NCBI GenBank assembly: GCA_022791135.1
Contig: JAAVYM010000072.1
Span: forward strand, 1 to 64,000
Length of the DNA stretch: 64,000 nt
Direction of reading: 5' to 3'
Source of the DNA: Oscillibacter sp.
GTDB lineage: Bacteria; Bacillota; Clostridia; Oscillospirales; Oscillospiraceae
The first letter of the stretch is position 1. Every line of letters starts with the position of its first letter. The position numbers were made by a program, and so were the translations under genes. The notes under the pieces are model-generated. The model made no database searches. It saw nothing but the letters and a program-made list of their open reading frames with translations, and was not told the DNA's origin. Shown here piece by piece: positions 35,085-42,399 of the stretch.

Positions 35085-35113
35085 TTGCATTGCCGGGAAA
35101 ATCCTGCTATAAT
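35085..35113 (+). promoter_or_regulatory. Strong promoter of the candidate RNA at 35120
   Basis: TTGCAT, 17 bases, TATAAT. Confidence 0.8.
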
Positions 35114-35119
35114 CGACTT

Positions 35120-35361
35120 GAAAAACAAAAATGCGGCAGCCTGCGGGCGCGTCCAACACCCGCAGGCCTGCACAGGTGCTGAGACCACCTACACAATGGC
35201 CAAAAGGCCGCACCGCATAGGATATTATACGGCAACCCGGCCATTCACGCAAGGGGCGGGTTTTGTTGTTGTATTCTTTATGTTTGTGTTTGCATGAAAG
35301 GCGTTTGCGTCTTGCGCTGTGTAGGGTTCAAAATCCTGCGCGGCGTTTTTGTTTTTCACCC
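35120..35361 (+). ncRNA. Candidate structured RNA, class not recognised
   Basis: Starts about 7 bases after a strong promoter. ATGCGG (35131-35136) pairs with CCGCAT (35213-35218) and encloses three hairpins: GCCTGCGGG/CCCGCAGGC (35139-35167), AGGTG/CACCT (35174-35190, loop CTGAGAC) and GGCC-AAAA-GGCC (35198-35209). It ends with an imperfect stem followed by TTTTTGTTTTT near 35346-35356. This is a closed multibranch junction. It may be a free RNA or the 5' leader of the gene at 35474. It does not match tmRNA, RNase P, SRP or the main riboswitch consensus motifs that I know. Confidence 0.5.
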
Positions 35362-35473
35362 GGCGGAGCAAAGGGGGCCGCCCGCCCCCCGCGCCCGCTG
35401 TGGTGAAAACAAACAGGAAGGAGCGGAAGTTCAGCAGCGTATTTCCCACCAATACAAACAAGGAGTGAATCGG

Positions 35474-35962
35474 ATGTTTAACGCAATCATGTTCGTCTTG
35501 ATCATCGTCTTCCTCATCTGGATGGTCACCGCCATCGTGCGGGTCTGGAACAAAGGCCAATCCCAACGTCTCTCCGGGGCCGAGGCCCAGGCGGCGCGCC
35601 ACGGCGGGCAATACGTCCTGGAGTGGGACGGCCCAGGGGCCTCCGGCTCCCCGGACGGGGAGTTCGGCCCGCTGCTGGTGGAAATCCCCAAGAAGATCGG
35701 AGGGGACGCCGCGCGCTTTTACGAGCGGGGAGCGGTCATTGGCAGCAAGCGGGTATCCTACAGCAACCTGAAGGACGTCATTTTCATCCCCGGAAGCGGT
35801 CAGGGCTTTACCGCCAAGCAGCGGGTCCGAAATTCTGCCGTGCTGTGGCTGTACCGGAAAAAGGGTTCCACCATCGGTATTCGGGATTTGACCTACCGCT
35901 TCGACGGCGAAACCATGGAGCGCATCCAAAAGGGCCTGGGCTTTGTGCCGGGAGAGCTGTAA
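35474..35962 (+). CDS. Single-pass membrane protein of unknown function
   Basis: 162 residues with AAGGAG 8 bases before ATG 35474. One N-terminal transmembrane helix (AIMFVLIIVFLIWMVTAIV), then a soluble domain (PLLVEIPKKIGG, YERGAVIGSKRVSYSNLKDVIFIPG, STIGIRDLTYRF) that looks beta-rich, somewhat like PH-type folds. The candidate structured RNA lies in front of it. Function not recognised. Confidence 0.7.
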   Translation: MFNAIMFVLIIVFLIWMVTAIVRVWNKGQSQRLSGAEAQAARHGGQYVLEWDGPGASGSPDGEFGPLLVEIPKKIGGDAARFYERGAVIGSKRVSYSNLKDVIFIPGSGQGFTAKQRVRNSAVLWLYRKKGSTIGIRDLTYRFDGETMERIQKGLGFVPGEL

Positions 35963-36000
35963 GCGGAACACATTCCCTCCCGCACAGCGTGCAAGCCATC

Positions 36001-36038
36001 CGGAAGCCGCCGCCTGACAAAGCGGCGGCTTCCGCTTT
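36001..36038 (+). terminator. Rho-independent terminator after the membrane protein gene
   Basis: CGGAAGCCGCCGC, eight bases, exact reverse complement, then CTTTTC. Confidence 0.85.
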
Positions 36039-36054
36039 TCGCGGCGCCCGCCGC

Positions 36055-36084
36055 GGATAATCCCCGCCTTTCCGGCACATACTA
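36055..36084 (+). promoter_or_regulatory. Possible sigma-G/F-type promoter of spoVAF
   Basis: GGATA, 18 bases, CATACTA. The -10 fits the CATnnTA pattern of forespore sigma factors; 23 bases before the start codon. Confidence 0.55.
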
Positions 36085-36106
36085 CCCCCATTCTTGGAGG
36101 TGGCGC

Positions 36107-37525
36107 ATGGAAAAGCTATCAGACAATTACATGGAAAATGTCCGCCTGCTCGACCAGGCCCTGGGGGTTGGCCGCAGCGTGGACATGGTGAGCCGGGACT
36201 ACGTCATCGGCGGCCGCCGGGCGCGGATCTGGGTGGTGGACGGCTACGGCAAGGACGAAACCCTGGAGCGCATGGGGGCCTTCTGGCTCTCCCAGCCCCC
36301 GGACGCCCTGGAGGGTCTCCGGGAAATGCAGGACTTTGCCGACCGCTTTATCACCTTTTCCGAGGTGGACGTGGGCTTTGACGTAAGCGAGATACTCACC
36401 TCCGTTTTCATGGGCAAGACCCTCCTCCTGGTGGAGGGTCTTGCCGGCGGGGCGCAGATCGACGCCAAAGACTACCCCAGCCGGGGGGTGGACGAGCCGC
36501 CGGACGGCAAGGTCCTCCGGGGTTCCCACGACGGTTTCGTGGAGGCGGTGGTGCCGAACATGGCCCTGCTCCGCCGCCGCATCCGGGACCCCCACCTGAC
36601 CATGGAGGGCGTGAAGGTGGGCCGGCGCTCCCATACCGACGCGGTGTTGTGCTATCTGGACGACAAGGCGGACCCCGAGCTGCTGGAGCAGATCCGATCC
36701 AAGCTCCATGCCATTGACGTGAACTCCCTCTCCATGGCCCAGGAGAGCGTGGCGGAGGCCATCCGCCCCAAGCAATGGTACAACCCCTTCCCCAAGGTCC
36801 GCTATACGGAGCGGCCCGACAGCGCCGCCGCCAGCGTCATGGAGGGCAGCGTGGTGCTGATGGTGGACAACTCCCCATCCGTGATGATCCTGCCCACGAC
36901 GTTCTTTGACTTCACCCAGGAGGCCAACGAATTCTATTTCCCGCCCTTGGTGGGGACCTACCTGCGGCTTCTGCGCATTATCGTGTTCCTGATCTCCCTG
37001 CTCATTACGCCCACCTGGTATCTGATTGTGAAGGAATCCGGGCGGCTTCCCCAGTGGCTGGAGTTTTTGTCCTCGCCGGAGCCGGCATCCCTGGACCTTT
37101 TGTGGCAGCTGTTGGTAGTGGAGTTTTTGATCGACGTTTTGAAGCTGGCGTCCCTGAACACGCCGGATTCCCTGTCCAACTCCTTCTCCATGCTGGGCGC
37201 GCTGATCCTGGGCGATTTCGCCGTCCAGGCGGGCTGGCTGGGGCCGGAGGTGCTGGTGTATATGGCCTTTGTATCCGTGGCCAGCTTCGCCCAGCCCAGC
37301 TACGAAATGGGCTATGCGTTCAAGCTGCTGCGGGTGGTGCTGCTGCTGCTGACGGCCCTTTTCGACGTCTGGGGCTACAGCCTGGGCATCCTGGGCATCC
37401 TGGTCCTGCTGTCCACTACGAAGCCCCTGGTGGGCAGGGGCTATCTCTATCCCCTGATCCCCTTCCACGGCCAGGCCCTGCGGCGGCTCATCCTGCGCGA
37501 ACCCATCCGACGGGACAACACCTGA
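36107..37525 (+). CDS. spoVAF: Spore germination protein, SpoVAF/GerA family
   Basis: 472 residues. The soluble N-terminal half has GerA-subunit features (MGKTLLLVEG, DYPSRGVDEPPDGKVLRGSHDGFVEAVVPNMALLRRRIRDP). The C-terminal half has about five membrane helices (LLRIIVFLISLLITPTWYLIV to LGILGILVLLSTTKPL). Such proteins form channels in the inner spore membrane and help ion or dipicolinate release in germination. The short leading region YMENVRLLDQALGVGRSVDMVSRDY favours SpoVAF over GerAA. GGAGGTGG site and a forespore-type promoter upstream. Shows that the organism sporulates. Confidence 0.9.
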   Translation: MEKLSDNYMENVRLLDQALGVGRSVDMVSRDYVIGGRRARIWVVDGYGKDETLERMGAFWLSQPPDALEGLREMQDFADRFITFSEVDVGFDVSEILTSVFMGKTLLLVEGLAGGAQIDAKDYPSRGVDEPPDGKVLRGSHDGFVEAVVPNMALLRRRIRDPHLTMEGVKVGRRSHTDAVLCYLDDKADPELLEQIRSKLHAIDVNSLSMAQESVAEAIRPKQWYNPFPKVRYTERPDSAAASVMEGSVVLMVDNSPSVMILPTTFFDFTQEANEFYFPPLVGTYLRLLRIIVFLISLLITPTWYLIVKESGRLPQWLEFLSSPEPASLDLLWQLLVVEFLIDVLKLASLNTPDSLSNSFSMLGALILGDFAVQAGWLGPEVLVYMAFVSVASFAQPSYEMGYAFKLLRVVLLLLTALFDVWGYSLGILGILVLLSTTKPLVGRGYLYPLIPFHGQALRRLILREPIRRDNT

Positions 37526-37535
37526 TTCCCTGAAG

Positions 37536-37572
37536 CAAGGCCCGCGCCCGGATTTCCGGGACGCGGGCCTTG
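37536..37572. terminator. Bidirectional terminator between spoVAF and ferredoxin
   Basis: CAAGGCCCGCG, 15 bases, CGCGGGCCTTG, between convergent genes. Confidence 0.82.
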
Positions 37573-37576
37573 CCGT

Positions 37577-37756
37577 TTATCCGATGCTGATTGCGCTGAC
37601 CGGGCACTCGTCCCTGGCGGACTGGGCCGCGTCCATGGCGCTGTCGGGGATCTCTCCGCCGTGGGCGAACCCGTCGTCCCCCATGTTGAAGACCTCCGGG
37701 CAGTTCCCGGCGCACAGGCCGCAGCCGATGCAGCTTTCATTGACCGTCGCGTTCAT
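37577..37756 (-). CDS. Small [4Fe-4S] ferredoxin
   Basis: 59 residues, too short for the ORF track; I translated it by hand. It begins MNATVNESCIGCGLCAGNCP, with the CxxCxxC of a ferredoxin, and the fourth ligand lies in DECPVSAI near the C-terminus. The layout is that of single-cluster ferredoxins of Desulfovibrio gigas type: the middle carries PEVFNMGDDGFA instead of a second CxxCxxC. Cytoplasmic electron carrier. AGGAG lies upstream. Confidence 0.93.
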   Translation of the reverse strand: MNATVNESCIGCGLCAGNCPEVFNMGDDGFAHGGEIPDSAMDAAQSARDECPVSAISIG

Positions 37757-37774
37757 AAAGCATTCTCCTATTCA

Positions 37775-37810
37775 ATCCAAAAATTTGCCCCGCTCCCGGG
37801 GGAACGGGGC
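37775..37810 (-). terminator. Terminator of the SCIFF operon
   Basis: GCCCCG/CGGGGC hairpin (37787-37810) followed on the minus strand by AAATTTTTGG, between the decarboxylase stop and the ferredoxin start. Confidence 0.75.
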
Positions 37811-37842
37811 GGCACTGCCTAGTGTGCCTCATTTTTCGATTT

Positions 37843-39183
37843 TCAGTCCTTTAAAACGTCCACAGCCTCCACGCCGTAATATTGAAACAGCCTCACGGCC
37901 TCCGCGCCGATCCGCTCCCCGGACACCGCAACGGGCACCGCCGGGGGACAGCTCACCGTGGGCGCACCGCAGATTCGCCCCAGGCTTTTCTCCGCCGGAA
38001 CCGTCTCCTGCGGGGCGAACAGGGCCTGCCGCACAGTTAGGACCCGCTCTCCCTTCGCCGGGGGCAGGGCGGGACGGGGAACCGGCCGCCCCGGGACGGC
38101 GCTTTGAAGGACGTCCGCCACGCGAAGAAACGCCTTCTCGTCCGTAGAGCCGGAGGCCATCAGCACCGCGAAGTCCCGGTCCGCGTATTCCAGCTCAACG
38201 CCCCCCGCCCGAAGACGCTCCGCCGTGAAAAACCCCGTCCACCCAAAGGCGGCCGCGTCCAAGGCGAGCTTCAGCGGCTCCGTCCCCGCGAAAGTCCAGC
38301 CCCCTCCGGCCAGATCCCGCTTCAGCGCGGCCATTCTCCCGGCGGCAGCGCGGATGCCATCCGCCCCCTCTCCGGCGAGATAGGCGTTGCACAAATCCAG
38401 GGACGATAGCGTCAAGTAAGACGGGCTGGTGGAGCCAAAGAGGGCCAGGGCCGCCCTGGCCCGGTCCCGCAGCACCGCCGGCGCAGTTTTGGCGACGTGC
38501 AGGTACGCCCCGCCGGTGAGAACCGGAAGGGTTTTGTGGGCAGAGTCGCAGACCAGGTCCGCCCCCAGGTCCAGAGGATGGAGGGAGGGGCTGAGAAAGC
38601 GAAGATACGCCCCATGGGCGTTGTCCGCCAGAAGCAGGGTTCCATAGCGGCGGCAGACCTCCGCCAGGGCGGGCAGGTCCGCCATATTCCCCAGATAGTC
38701 GGGGCTGGTTACGTAAACGGCGGCAGGCGGGGCGCTCAGGGCGGCTAAGGCCCGCTCCAGCCCCACCGCCGTGACAGGGCAGGCACAGAGGGGGGCGTCC
38801 CCCTCCGGCCACAGCCATGCAATCTCGAAATCCAGCAGGGCCGCGGCGTAGACAAAGGCCTTGTGCGCATTCCGGGCGGCCAGCACCACCGGCGGCGTCC
38901 CGGCAGGGCGGGCTTGCAGGGCCAGGCACAGCATGGCCCGGATGCACTGGCTGGAGCCTTCCGTGGAGTAGAAGGTAGCCCCCGAGCCGAAGAGGGCGGC
39001 GGCATTGCGCTCACTCTGCGCAAGAATGCCGGACGCTTCATAGAGGGAGTCCGCCCCGGGGATCTCCGTGATGTCCCACGCCTCGCAGCCGAGCGCCCCG
39101 GCCCCCTTGTGCCCCGGCATGTGGAAGCGGCATTTATCCGCCTTCTGATAGCGCCGGAGAAAGTCCGCGACCGGAGTGGTCAT
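37843..39183 (-). CDS. Orn/Lys/Arg decarboxylase-family PLP enzyme
   Basis: 446 residues from ATG 39183 (MTTPVADFLRRYQKADKCRFHMPGHKG). The RFHMPGHKG N-terminus, SSQCIRAM, LLLADNAHGAYLRF (PLP Asp/His) and SAHKTLPVLTGGAYLHV (Schiff-base Lys) are the family motifs. It has the short form without the wing domain, like YaaO/SpeA-type proteins of Firmicutes; the substrate (Arg, Lys or Orn) cannot be read from sequence. The start is in an ATGA overlap with the SCIFF maturase, so the two are translationally coupled. Confidence 0.9.
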   Translation of the reverse strand: MTTPVADFLRRYQKADKCRFHMPGHKGAGALGCEAWDITEIPGADSLYEASGILAQSERNAAALFGSGATFYSTEGSSQCIRAMLCLALQARPAGTPPVVLAARNAHKAFVYAAALLDFEIAWLWPEGDAPLCACPVTAVGLERALAALSAPPAAVYVTSPDYLGNMADLPALAEVCRRYGTLLLADNAHGAYLRFLSPSLHPLDLGADLVCDSAHKTLPVLTGGAYLHVAKTAPAVLRDRARAALALFGSTSPSYLTLSSLDLCNAYLAGEGADGIRAAAGRMAALKRDLAGGGWTFAGTEPLKLALDAAAFGWTGFFTAERLRAGGVELEYADRDFAVLMASGSTDEKAFLRVADVLQSAVPGRPVPRPALPPAKGERVLTVRQALFAPQETVPAEKSLGRICGAPTVSCPPAVPVAVSGERIGAEAVRLFQYYGVEAVDVLKD

Positions 39184-40565
39184 GCCTCCGCCTCTTCCGC
39201 CAGGGCGGCCTGGAGCATGATGGCGCACTCCATCCGCTTGCGGAACAACTCGCAGCCCGCTGCGTACACGCCTCGGATGGAACCGGAGGCATGATAGGCG
39301 TTGGCGGCACAGCCGCCGGAACAATAGAGCTTGGCCCAGCAACCGGCGCACTCCGGCCGGGCATAGGCATTGCAGGAGCGGAACTCCTCCCGCAGGGCCG
39401 TGTTTACGACGCCCTGCCACACGTCTCCCAGCTTGTATGCCTCCTCCCCCACGAACTGGTGGCAGGGATAGAGGTCCCCCTGGGGGGTGACGGCCATATA
39501 CTCCGTTCCGGAGCCGCAGCCGGAGATGCGCTTATAGACGCAGGGACCCCCGGTCAAATCCAGCATGTAATGGTAGAAGGTAATGGGCCGGCCCTCCCGG
39601 CGGCGCTTCAGCATCTCCTTCGCCAGAAGCTCGTACTGTCCTTTCACAATCTCCAAATCCTCCGCCGTCAGCGCCGCCGGGTCCCCCGGCGCGCAGACCA
39701 CCGGCTCCATGCTCAGCTCTGTGAAGCCCAGGTCCGCCATATGGAAGAGGTCCTTCGTAAAGTCTGGATTGGCGTGGGTAAAGGTGCCCCGCATGTAATA
39801 CCTTGTCCCCCCCCGGGCCTTGACCAGCTTTTGAAACTTGGGGACAATGCGGTCATAGCTGCCGTTCCCGGCGCAATCCACCCGGAGGGCGTCGTGGATC
39901 TCCTTCCGCCCGTCCAGGGAGAGGACCACGTTGTCCATCTCCCGGTTGGCAAAGTCGGTCACCTCGTCGTCAAGGAGCATGCCGTTGGTGGTCAGGGTGA
40001 AGCGGAATTTTTTATGGCAGGACTCCTCCCGGGTACGGGCGTAGGCCACCAGATCCTTCACCACCTGCCAGTTCATCAGCGGCTCGCCGCCAAAGAAATC
40101 CACCTCCAGGTTCGTGCGGCTCCCGGAATGCGCGATGAGGAAGTCCAGGGCCTGCCGGCCCACCTCGAAGCTCATCAAGGCCCTCTCGCCGTGGTACTTC
40201 CCCTGGCTGGCGAAGCAGTAGGCGCAGTTGAGGTTGCAGGTATGGGCCACATGGAGGCACAGGGCCTTCACCACGTCGCCGGAGCGCTGCTTAAACGTCC
40301 CGGCCATGCCGGCGAAGCGGTCGGGGGTGTAGAGCTGCCCGGACCGCTCCAGGGCCTTCACGTCGGAAAAGCACTCCCGGATCTCCTCCTCCGTAACGTC
40401 GGGGCGCCCTGCATATTTGTCCAGCAGCACCTTCACGATCTCCTCCACGCTGTGGTCCGGGCAGAGGGCAATGACGTCATAGGCCACCTCGTCCACCACA
40501 TGGATCCCGCCGGAGCAGGTGTCCAGCACGATGTGATAGCCGTTTAATTCATATTGATGTACCAT
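39180..40565 (-). CDS. scfB: SCIFF peptide radical SAM maturase
   Basis: 461-residue SPASM-type radical SAM enzyme that installs thioether cross-links in the SCIFF peptide. The radical SAM cluster motif is CNLNCAYCF near residue 110. An N-terminal region (residues 1-80) resembles a peptide-recognition domain. The C-terminal SPASM/twitch part holds many cysteines (SGCGSGTEYMAV, YPCHQF, RPECAGCWAKLYCSGGC). AGGAGG lies 4 bases before the ATG. It follows its peptide gene after about 160 bases that contain two hairpins. Confidence 0.95.
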   Translation of the reverse strand: MVHQYELNGYHIVLDTCSGGIHVVDEVAYDVIALCPDHSVEEIVKVLLDKYAGRPDVTEEEIRECFSDVKALERSGQLYTPDRFAGMAGTFKQRSGDVVKALCLHVAHTCNLNCAYCFASQGKYHGERALMSFEVGRQALDFLIAHSGSRTNLEVDFFGGEPLMNWQVVKDLVAYARTREESCHKKFRFTLTTNGMLLDDEVTDFANREMDNVVLSLDGRKEIHDALRVDCAGNGSYDRIVPKFQKLVKARGGTRYYMRGTFTHANPDFTKDLFHMADLGFTELSMEPVVCAPGDPAALTAEDLEIVKGQYELLAKEMLKRRREGRPITFYHYMLDLTGGPCVYKRISGCGSGTEYMAVTPQGDLYPCHQFVGEEAYKLGDVWQGVVNTALREEFRSCNAYARPECAGCWAKLYCSGGCAANAYHASGSIRGVYAAGCELFRKRMECAIMLQAALAEEAEA

Positions 40566-40622
40566 AGAACCTCCTGGGATTCAATAAAATCGTTCCGGCG
40601 CGGCTTCCCGCCGGGCGTCCGC

Positions 40623-40659
40623 TCCCACTTGCGGCTGGAGCCTCCGCCCGCAAGTGGGA
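40623..40659 (-). other. Hairpin in the scfA-scfB spacer, proximal to scfB
   Basis: TCCCACTTGCGG and CCGCAAGTGGGA, 13-base loop, perfect. Probable processing or translation-tuning element. Confidence 0.6.
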
Positions 40660-40687
40660 AATCCGGCATGCCGGGCAGGAAAGAAAC

Positions 40688-40710
40688 GCGCCGCCCGGAC
40701 CGGGCGGCGC
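40688..40710 (-). terminator. Attenuator-like hairpin directly after scfA
   Basis: GCGCCGCCCG, three bases, exact reverse complement, 13 bases past the scfA stop. It could allow more peptide than maturase mRNA. Confidence 0.6.
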
Positions 40711-40722
40711 ATTGGAAACGGC

Positions 40723-40863
40723 TCACTTCTGCTCGCACTTCTGATTGGCGACGCCGCAGCTGGTCTTGCAGGCGGACTGGCAGGAGGTCTGGCACTCGCC
40801 GCAGCCGCCCTTCTTGGCGCTCTCGCAGAGGCTGCGGGTCTCCAGGGTTTTGATTCTCTTCAT
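40723..40863 (-). CDS. scfA: SCIFF peptide (six cysteines in forty-five), RiPP precursor
   Basis: 46 residues, too short for the ORF track; translated by hand: begins MKRIKTLETRSLCESA, with the signature GGCGECQTSCQSACKTSC. Seven cysteines (13, 21, 24, 28, 32, 36, 43). Precursor of a thioether-bridged peptide that is nearly universal in Clostridia; biological role unsettled. GGAG before the ATG. Its maturase follows immediately. Confidence 0.96.
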   Translation of the reverse strand: MKRIKTLETRSLCESAKKGGCGECQTSCQSACKTSCGVANQKCEQK

Positions 40864-40929
40864 AATATCTTCTCCGTTCTAAATGGATTTTAAAGCCGCC
40901 GGCAGACACACCGGCCCATGATTGTGGAA

Positions 40930-40958
40930 AGTGTAACATAGAACCGCCGGAAAGTCAA
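40930..40958 (-). promoter_or_regulatory. Promoter of the SCIFF operon
   Basis: TTGACT, 17 bases, TACACT on the minus strand. Confidence 0.75.
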
Positions 40959-40993
40959 GAGGCCCCGGTACGGCATTCCACGCCGCGTCCGCC

Positions 40994-41743
40994 TCACTGA
41001 CCCGGCAGGGGAGGAGACCGAAGAATTACCCGGCCAAAGCAAACCAACGTCCGTCCGCCGGCGGCAGTGAGCACCACGTCCGCATCTGCCCTGGCCCGGT
41101 TCAGGGAAAACAGATACACGATCCCTGCCGGATCCCGGTAATACTGCTTGCAAAAGATGTCCCCATCCACGCAGAAAATCCCCACATCCCCCGCCTTCAG
41201 CGGGTCCCGGTTTACATACACAACAGCGCCATCGGCAATGTAGGGAACCATCGAGTCCCCCTGAATCCGCACGGCAAACTCCGCCGCCGGGGGCACGTCG
41301 CCGGTAACGGCAATGTAGTCAAAATCCTCCCCAAAAGCCGGAGCAGCGTACCCGGCAGCGGCCGGACTGCGGTAAAGGGGAATCATCCGCGGCTCCTCCA
41401 TCCCCTGGGCAGTCTGCGTCTCATCCCGATAGGCGCAAAGCGCCTCCACCATCGTCTGCACCGTCTCCCGTCCCAGTGGCGACAACCCCCGGTAGTTCTC
41501 CAGCAGCAGTTGTTCTTTCCGGCTCAAAGGCTGCTTTTGAAAGCGGAAGCTGTCCTGAAAAAGCGTATTCGGATCTATTTCCAGGCAGTCAAACAGCCGG
41601 AGCATGATCTCTTCTTTTGGAAAGCTGACCCCAGTCTCATAATTTCCCACAGCAGAGGGAGAAATCCCCAACAGCGCCGCCAATTCCGCCCGCGTCATAT
41701 CCAATTCTCCCCGGCGGGCGCGAAGCCGGTCCCCAAAGGTCAT
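40994..41743 (-). CDS. XRE-S24 (LexA/CI-like) repressor
   Basis: 249 residues. N-terminal helix-turn-helix (MTRAELAALLGISPSAVGNYETG), linker, then a C-terminal S24 peptidase domain: cleavage-type site SPAAAGYAAP, catalytic Ser in IQGDSMVPYI and Lys in DIFCKQYYR. Such proteins self-cleave with RecA after DNA damage. AAGGAGGG lies upstream. No prophage adjoins, but a phage-like cluster lies 9 kb away and a sigma-region-4 gene 1 kb away. Own-promoter operators are visible. Confidence 0.9.
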   Translation of the reverse strand: MTFGDRLRARRGELDMTRAELAALLGISPSAVGNYETGVSFPKEEIMLRLFDCLEIDPNTLFQDSFRFQKQPLSRKEQLLLENYRGLSPLGRETVQTMVEALCAYRDETQTAQGMEEPRMIPLYRSPAAAGYAAPAFGEDFDYIAVTGDVPPAAEFAVRIQGDSMVPYIADGAVVYVNRDPLKAGDVGIFCVDGDIFCKQYYRDPAGIVYLFSLNRARADADVVLTAAGGRTLVCFGRVILRSPPLPGQ

Positions 41744-41769
41744 AAACGTCCCTCCTTTTTCCTTTTTCT

Positions 41770-41798
41770 ATCTTACCAGCTATTCAAAGCCCTGTCAA
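41770..41798 (-). promoter_or_regulatory. Promoter of the S24 repressor gene
   Basis: TTGACA, 17 bases, TAAGAT on the minus strand. Confidence 0.82.
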
Positions 41799-41806
41799 TT
41801 AATTTA

Positions 41807-41882
41807 TACAAGTTTCTTGTAAAACCCTCTTGACTTACCAGAACGTTTGTGCTATTATCGAACATGCAGACAAGATTCTTGT
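41807..41882. promoter_or_regulatory. Two ACAAG-N3-CTTGT operators of the S24 repressor
   Basis: TACAAG-TTT-CTTGTA at 41807-41821 and ACAAG-ATT-CTTGT at 41870-41882. One is between the two divergent promoters, the other at the start of the rightward transcript. Confidence 0.65.
41830..41858 (+). promoter_or_regulatory. Divergent promoter without an evident gene
   Basis: TTGACT, 17 bases, TATTAT with TG extension. It points away from the repressor. The first downstream ATG (41864) opens only a 23-codon frame. Confidence 0.68.
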
Positions 41883-42003
41883 TCTATATTCCATTCCAAA
41901 ACAAATTTTCAGGTTCGAGTTTTTCACACCAGTGACCACCGAAAAGCACACAGCCGCCAACAAAACGGCGCGTCCCGCCCCATCCCTCGTCCTTCGTTCC
42001 CGG
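41883..42003. other. Non-coding stretch between repressor operators and tRNA terminator
   Basis: No gene recognised. It would be transcribed by the divergent promoter; it may be the relic of a gene once controlled by the repressor. Confidence 0.35.
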
Positions 42004-42043
42004 CAAAAAAATCAACTGCGAACCCAACACAGTGGTTCGCAGT
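42004..42043 (-). terminator. Rho-independent terminator of the tRNA-Thr/Tyr unit
   Basis: CAACTGCGAACC, eight bases, exact reverse complement, then ATTTTTTTG on the minus strand. Confidence 0.85.
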
Positions 42044-42052
42044 TGAAAGCGA

Positions 42053-42121
42053 AGAAATTCCCCGCCCGGCGGAGCTTTCCGTCCCAAAAGGGCGGGAAGC
42101 ACAGCGGTAAGGGGAATTTCC
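42053..42121. repeat. Palindromic repeat family, copy B
   Basis: 69 bp with ends AGAAATTCCCC and GGGGAATTTCC; interior CCGGCGGAGCTTTCC shared with copy C. It adjoins the 3' end of tRNA-Tyr. Confidence 0.72.
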
Positions 42122-42125
42122 AAGC

Positions 42126-42210
42126 TGGTGGGGGAAGGTGGATTCGAACCACCGAAGTCAGTGACAACAGATTTACAGTCTGCCCCATTTGACCGCTCTG
42201 GAATTCCCCC
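42126..42210 (-). tRNA. tRNA-Tyr (GTA)
   Basis: Class II tRNA: acceptor GGGGGAA, anticodon stem CAGA-CTGTAAA-TCTG giving anticodon GTA, long variable arm, T-loop GTTCGAATC, encoded CCA. Confidence 0.95.
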
Positions 42211-42229
42211 ATATACAGATATGAACTTG

Positions 42230-42305
42230 TGGAGCTGGTGGACGGACTCGAACCCCCGGCCTGCTGATTACAAATCAGCTGCTCTACCAACTGAGCTACA
42301 CCAGC
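42230..42305 (-). tRNA. tRNA-Thr (TGT)
   Basis: 76 nt: acceptor GCTGGTG/CACCAGC, anticodon stem CTGAT-TTGTAAT giving anticodon TGT, T-loop GTTCGAGTC, encoded CCA. Confidence 0.95.
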
Positions 42306-42324
42306 AGTTCCAACAGCAGTGTTT

Positions 42325-42353
42325 ATTTTAACAGACGGTTTCTTGTTTGTCAA
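42325..42353 (-). promoter_or_regulatory. Promoter of the tRNA-Thr/Tyr unit
   Basis: TTGACA, 17 bases, TAAAAT on the minus strand. Confidence 0.87.
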
Positions 42354-42399
42354 CAAAAATTTTTCTGAATTTCAACTTTTTTCAAAGGAGCGCATCCAA

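Noticed and set aside
35120-35361. TPP riboswitch, because of CTGAGA in one loop
   Set aside because: The other conserved TPP segments are missing and the gene behind is not a thiamine gene.
35120-35361. tmRNA or 6S RNA
   Set aside because: No tRNA-like ends with CCA and no tag frame; the junction of three hairpins does not fit the 6S rod.
36119-37468. 449-residue minus-strand ORF
   Set aside because: Antisense to spoVAF; composition rich in His, Gln and Gly as in shadow frames.
39291-40547. 418-residue plus-strand ORF
   Set aside because: Antisense to the SCIFF maturase scfB, whose radical SAM and SPASM cysteines are clear.
42319-42399. Upstream ATG for the zinc-ribbon protein (89 residues)
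   Set aside because: It lies inside the tRNA-Thr promoter and has no ribosome site; ATG 42400 has AAAGGAG at the proper distance.
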